A stretch of 64,000 nucleotides of DNA from a virus, in IMG/VR virus record IMGVR_UViG_3300031722_000011, positions 1-64,000 of that record; one strand, written 5' to 3'. Shown here one piece after another: positions 63,701-64,000 of this stretch. How positions within the stretch are numbered: the first letter of the stretch is position 1; each line of letters starts with the position of its first letter. A program made the position numbers and the translations under genes. The notes below the pieces were generated by a model. The model was not told the DNA's origin, searched no databases, and was given only the letters and a program-made list of their open reading frames with translations.

Positions 63701-63948
63701 AATATGCAAGTCAAATAGGAAGTGGTATAGGAGATAGTATAGTTAGTAAATTAAATAGTTATTCTTCTTCAACTGGTGTTTCAACAAGTACTAGTAACTC
63801 CACAACTAATAATAGCAATAAGTCAACAACAAGTAGTACAAGCATTGTAATAAACGGAGTAACTGTGAATGCAGATAATGCAGAAGATTTCCTAAGTAGT
63901 TTATTAACAAAAGCAAAGCAAACAAGTGTATTAAAATCAATAAATTAA
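57757..63948 (+). CDS. Tape measure protein
   Basis: 2063 residues. Residues about 360-600 match the TP901-type tape measure core (NIIDIDTQMRDLAKVSSATT; MGIDDASKALITIQKGFDLN; NAIKTITMRLRGMKTEIDE). Hydrophobic segments at about 710-790 could cross the membrane on injection. Long coiled coils fill the C-terminal third, with LKQDSSGAWSYVGEVDT near 1590 and a Ser/Thr/Asn-rich end. Using about 0.15 nm per residue the tail would be near 300 nm. AAAGGAG upstream. Confidence 0.85.
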   Translation: MAGQYKNSISLGIKLQPTSEVQIELKTAIEQLNKNSSIDLKIDTTQINQSLKDFSSTLMNVGDQLKSHFNMHGVSDEIDMLQKKITKVKGSSLDIGDGSKGFDELQQRAKVIRETVDELAKISFNTTKSGSVKDASITYTDNMGKLVTETMKWKNVSGDAENEVKRVFTTTNIAVSENIKTLENYKQKLEETKSKMQSSLNTLSSNSKNSNNLNGFIDESVIKSIQSRLNSINTNTADSEIKELQNTIKNLGSSESQIVRVQNAILKLENGLTNLRGKYSGLVGDSSSKAELSNYISQIENLKKVLSSLNNGDSLNGAKISQEIGKGTNASRELSTAVKNSSNALKLATTDSESFGQSIRRTLSNAGIYMGTYQAINMITSALKDGIKNIIDIDTQMRDLAKVSSATTEQLSKFSQVANKIAINVGTSTESVISATTYYSKLGYSIEEASKRAEKASIFANVADMGIDDASKALITIQKGFDLNSLEDMNRVMDVANAVGNNYSSTSQNVAEGLRRMGNAMKEAGNSYEQSVGLFVAGNASVQDAEVVGNAIKTITMRLRGMKTEIDETGIPATKLRQAIKDVTATTGQEIDIMKDDNTFKSTYQQMTELSQVYPKLTDAQRSYLQYVIAGQRQGNIFSGMMTNMKEGTDAYTTALNSNGSAMREQQIFMNSIEGKLNKLKETFKQFWVSTISSDSVKNMVDGLTSVVSIFGNLPSIVGLATTAFLIFKGQAIIGAISGLMQYATTLTSVISRVGLMKIAIGELSIAMSTNPFGLLAIGITTAVIALDLFGTSTEQAKQKNEELLKSIQQSKTDISSLEQLKTQYENLNKELDNGSLSTEQAKQKKQELSGVYQKLIQLAPELEGLLNSESEDYKNQSKAIQNIIDLKKQEMALKSEKYFDDNSISDKTIQQKIEQMKRYRQMMESNAKYATMSDEELKNNNALGWSSGDTVRDQNKHSELQNKQKLMDINQELQTIMTNYNTLNGMGLKSPISNEMINSIKEASSSMDVYGKEIKTTSSNANSNTKLVSEAMNQIRQGSSVSSETISKISQSYPNLGINASNAKQKIQELNKAISDTPSVDDQTNKEQENANAIANATKEYGKSTEAIAKMQGYLDKINKTHSLTPTLVTQISKAYPELASQVGNVTQLEESLKQKIQEQADSQLANYEIMMGSDQEFYSQKIKNNQSFEDSLNAFLNSFVTNSEDAYNIDTNNYKTLNELKQGIQGDFGESINQWLSQYVDTSVKGYSIDLSNFKSLADAKQGILKILKGEMDKLNQAMATMTKNIADQAKAIDNAKSSDVNSLNSEKLYGKDIQALESLADKQKQVQGGINDFNASFDKFGIAEKGLSGGSIGNGGTGTPAKDTSKADAKKAEKELEDSEKKMIDNITDAYNKAKDIISNDIEEIDAKITGLGDIDDSNFTQKVSLVNDKIGEQKKIVDEADKQLQALKNTTVTTADAQESLENATLKASKELRQESLEVAKLQSEIEKTDIDELKKMYEDQKSIETETLEANQKAQTDKIESIKQAQEDAHNQIMNDYEDELTALDNKSKKLDEDNDKIERANELEKEKNDLLEKQKELSNLESQKTVKTLKQDSSGAWSYVGEVDTTAIATKQKEVTEAQKTLDDTNRKNALDDAKKEIEDKKTVIEAEKTAEDDLYKKKKEYLDKYSDDLKESQDRDTKRLENNYSDIEKMAKDTLKKLEEEHNNDWNAISDSISLTLTRTKKALEDLTTLRANFTTSEANDAINSGDVSGYVTKNKDKMNLKANVDESDIDAHLSAISDNADEATTSITILNKTYDELLSKKSISNITEADINDKKVQVQKTVDIDNEGLTNTLNNLKTINATIEAEIDSHYAKLLDKQNISQQSEMDSLKVFAEEYTTYYNKFLELVQTVNDFRFNNIVVNVQSSVDNVLQGLEVIAKAYEKYAKAYNIMHPKDKISSSVDISDVQSANNTYKQSVTGYQANVLASYSTESFEKYASQIGSGIGDSIVSKLNSYSSSTGVSTSTSNSTTNNSNKSTTSSTSIVINGVTVNADNAEDFLSSLLTKAKQTSVLKSIN

Positions 63949-63953
63949 ATAAT

Positions 63954-63985
63954 AGAGATACTAGATAATATTTTAGTATCTCTTA
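63954..63985 (+). terminator. Terminator after the tape measure gene
   Basis: AGAGATACTA/TAGTATCTCT, followed by TACTCTA. Confidence 0.65.
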
Positions 63986-63991
63986 CTCTAT

Positions 63992-64000
63992 AAGGAGGAA
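63992..64000 (+). promoter_or_regulatory. Ribosome site of the next gene
   Basis: AAGGAGGAA at the edge of the window; the start codon lies beyond it, presumably the next tail gene. Confidence 0.6.

Noticed and set aside
1-64000. tRNA genes or CRISPR arrays
   Set aside because: No cloverleaf with conserved T-loop and no regular repeat-spacer array was seen by eye; a tRNAscan and CRISPR search would be decisive.
1-64000. Integrase or transposase
   Set aside because: No protein with recombinase or DDE motifs was recognised, which fits extrachromosomal maintenance.

Overview
The window looks like about one third of a large, very AT-rich (roughly a quarter G+C by eye) circular phage-plasmid of a Clostridium-like Firmicute. 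Evidence: clostridial-style Shine-Dalgarno sites before almost every gene, a tubulin-type (type III) partition system of the kind known from Clostridium botulinum phage c-st, a plasmid-type replication initiator with iterons and DnaA boxes, no visible integrase, and a full head and tail morphogenesis block. The host genus is an inference from gene families and codon use.

Layout. 1-10 kb is mostly minus strand: an RNase H1-N/ribbon-helix-helix fusion, small membrane proteins, a replication-relaxation family protein and an FtsK/HerA-type ATPase, then tubZ and tubR. A centromere-like intergenic region (10.0-10.5 kb) separates these from plus-strand tubY. 11.4-15.2 kb is the replicon: iterons, DnaA boxes and rep, with a GIY-YIG endonuclease gene on each side and a shared 17-bp repeat at both outer borders. 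15.4-24.7 kb holds regulators and a viral RNA polymerase of the RdRP-like/YonO double-psi beta-barrel family whose reading frame is split by a UGA exactly in front of the catalytic aspartates. 24.8-36 kb has a beta-CASP nuclease, metallophosphoesterase, ClpP-like protease, an HU-like protein and two EDxHD-type homing endonucleases. 36-49.8 kb is the packaging/head/connector/tail block (small terminase candidate, TerL, portal, protease-scaffold, capsid, connectors, tail tube). 49.8-57 kb is an accessory insert inside the tail genes (antirepressor, small hydrophobic peptides with convergent small RNAs, a secreted cell-wall-binding protein, a repressor-like gene, a GIY-YIG endonuclease). 57.1-64 kb resumes tail genes with a 2063-residue tape measure; the window ends on the ribosome-binding site of the next gene.

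How it fits together. Rep plus iterons and TubRZY maintain the element as a plasmid; the antirepressor and repressor-like genes suggest a lytic/lysogenic switch; the virus-coded RNA polymerase may transcribe part of the genome. An 18-bp element close to AATAAATTAATGTATAAA recurs in at least seven intergenic leaders, three times directly upstream of a TTGACA -35 box.

Most unusual signals: (1) the apparent +1 frameshift (GCC UGA C) at the active site of the RNA polymerase gene; (2) two homologous type I toxin-antitoxin-like loci, plus a third whose small RNA carries 12 nt complementary to the toxin start codon; (3) homing endonuclease leaders where a hairpin loop is complementary to two downstream copies of a sequence, one at the Shine-Dalgarno/start codon; (4) an approximately 450-nt structured non-coding region with its own terminator; (5) an 89-bp tandem triplication spanning a gene junction; (6) a 15-bp palindrome-containing site shared by the tubY promoter and a locus 42 kb away. 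All coordinates and alignments were made by eye; no database search or folding program was run.
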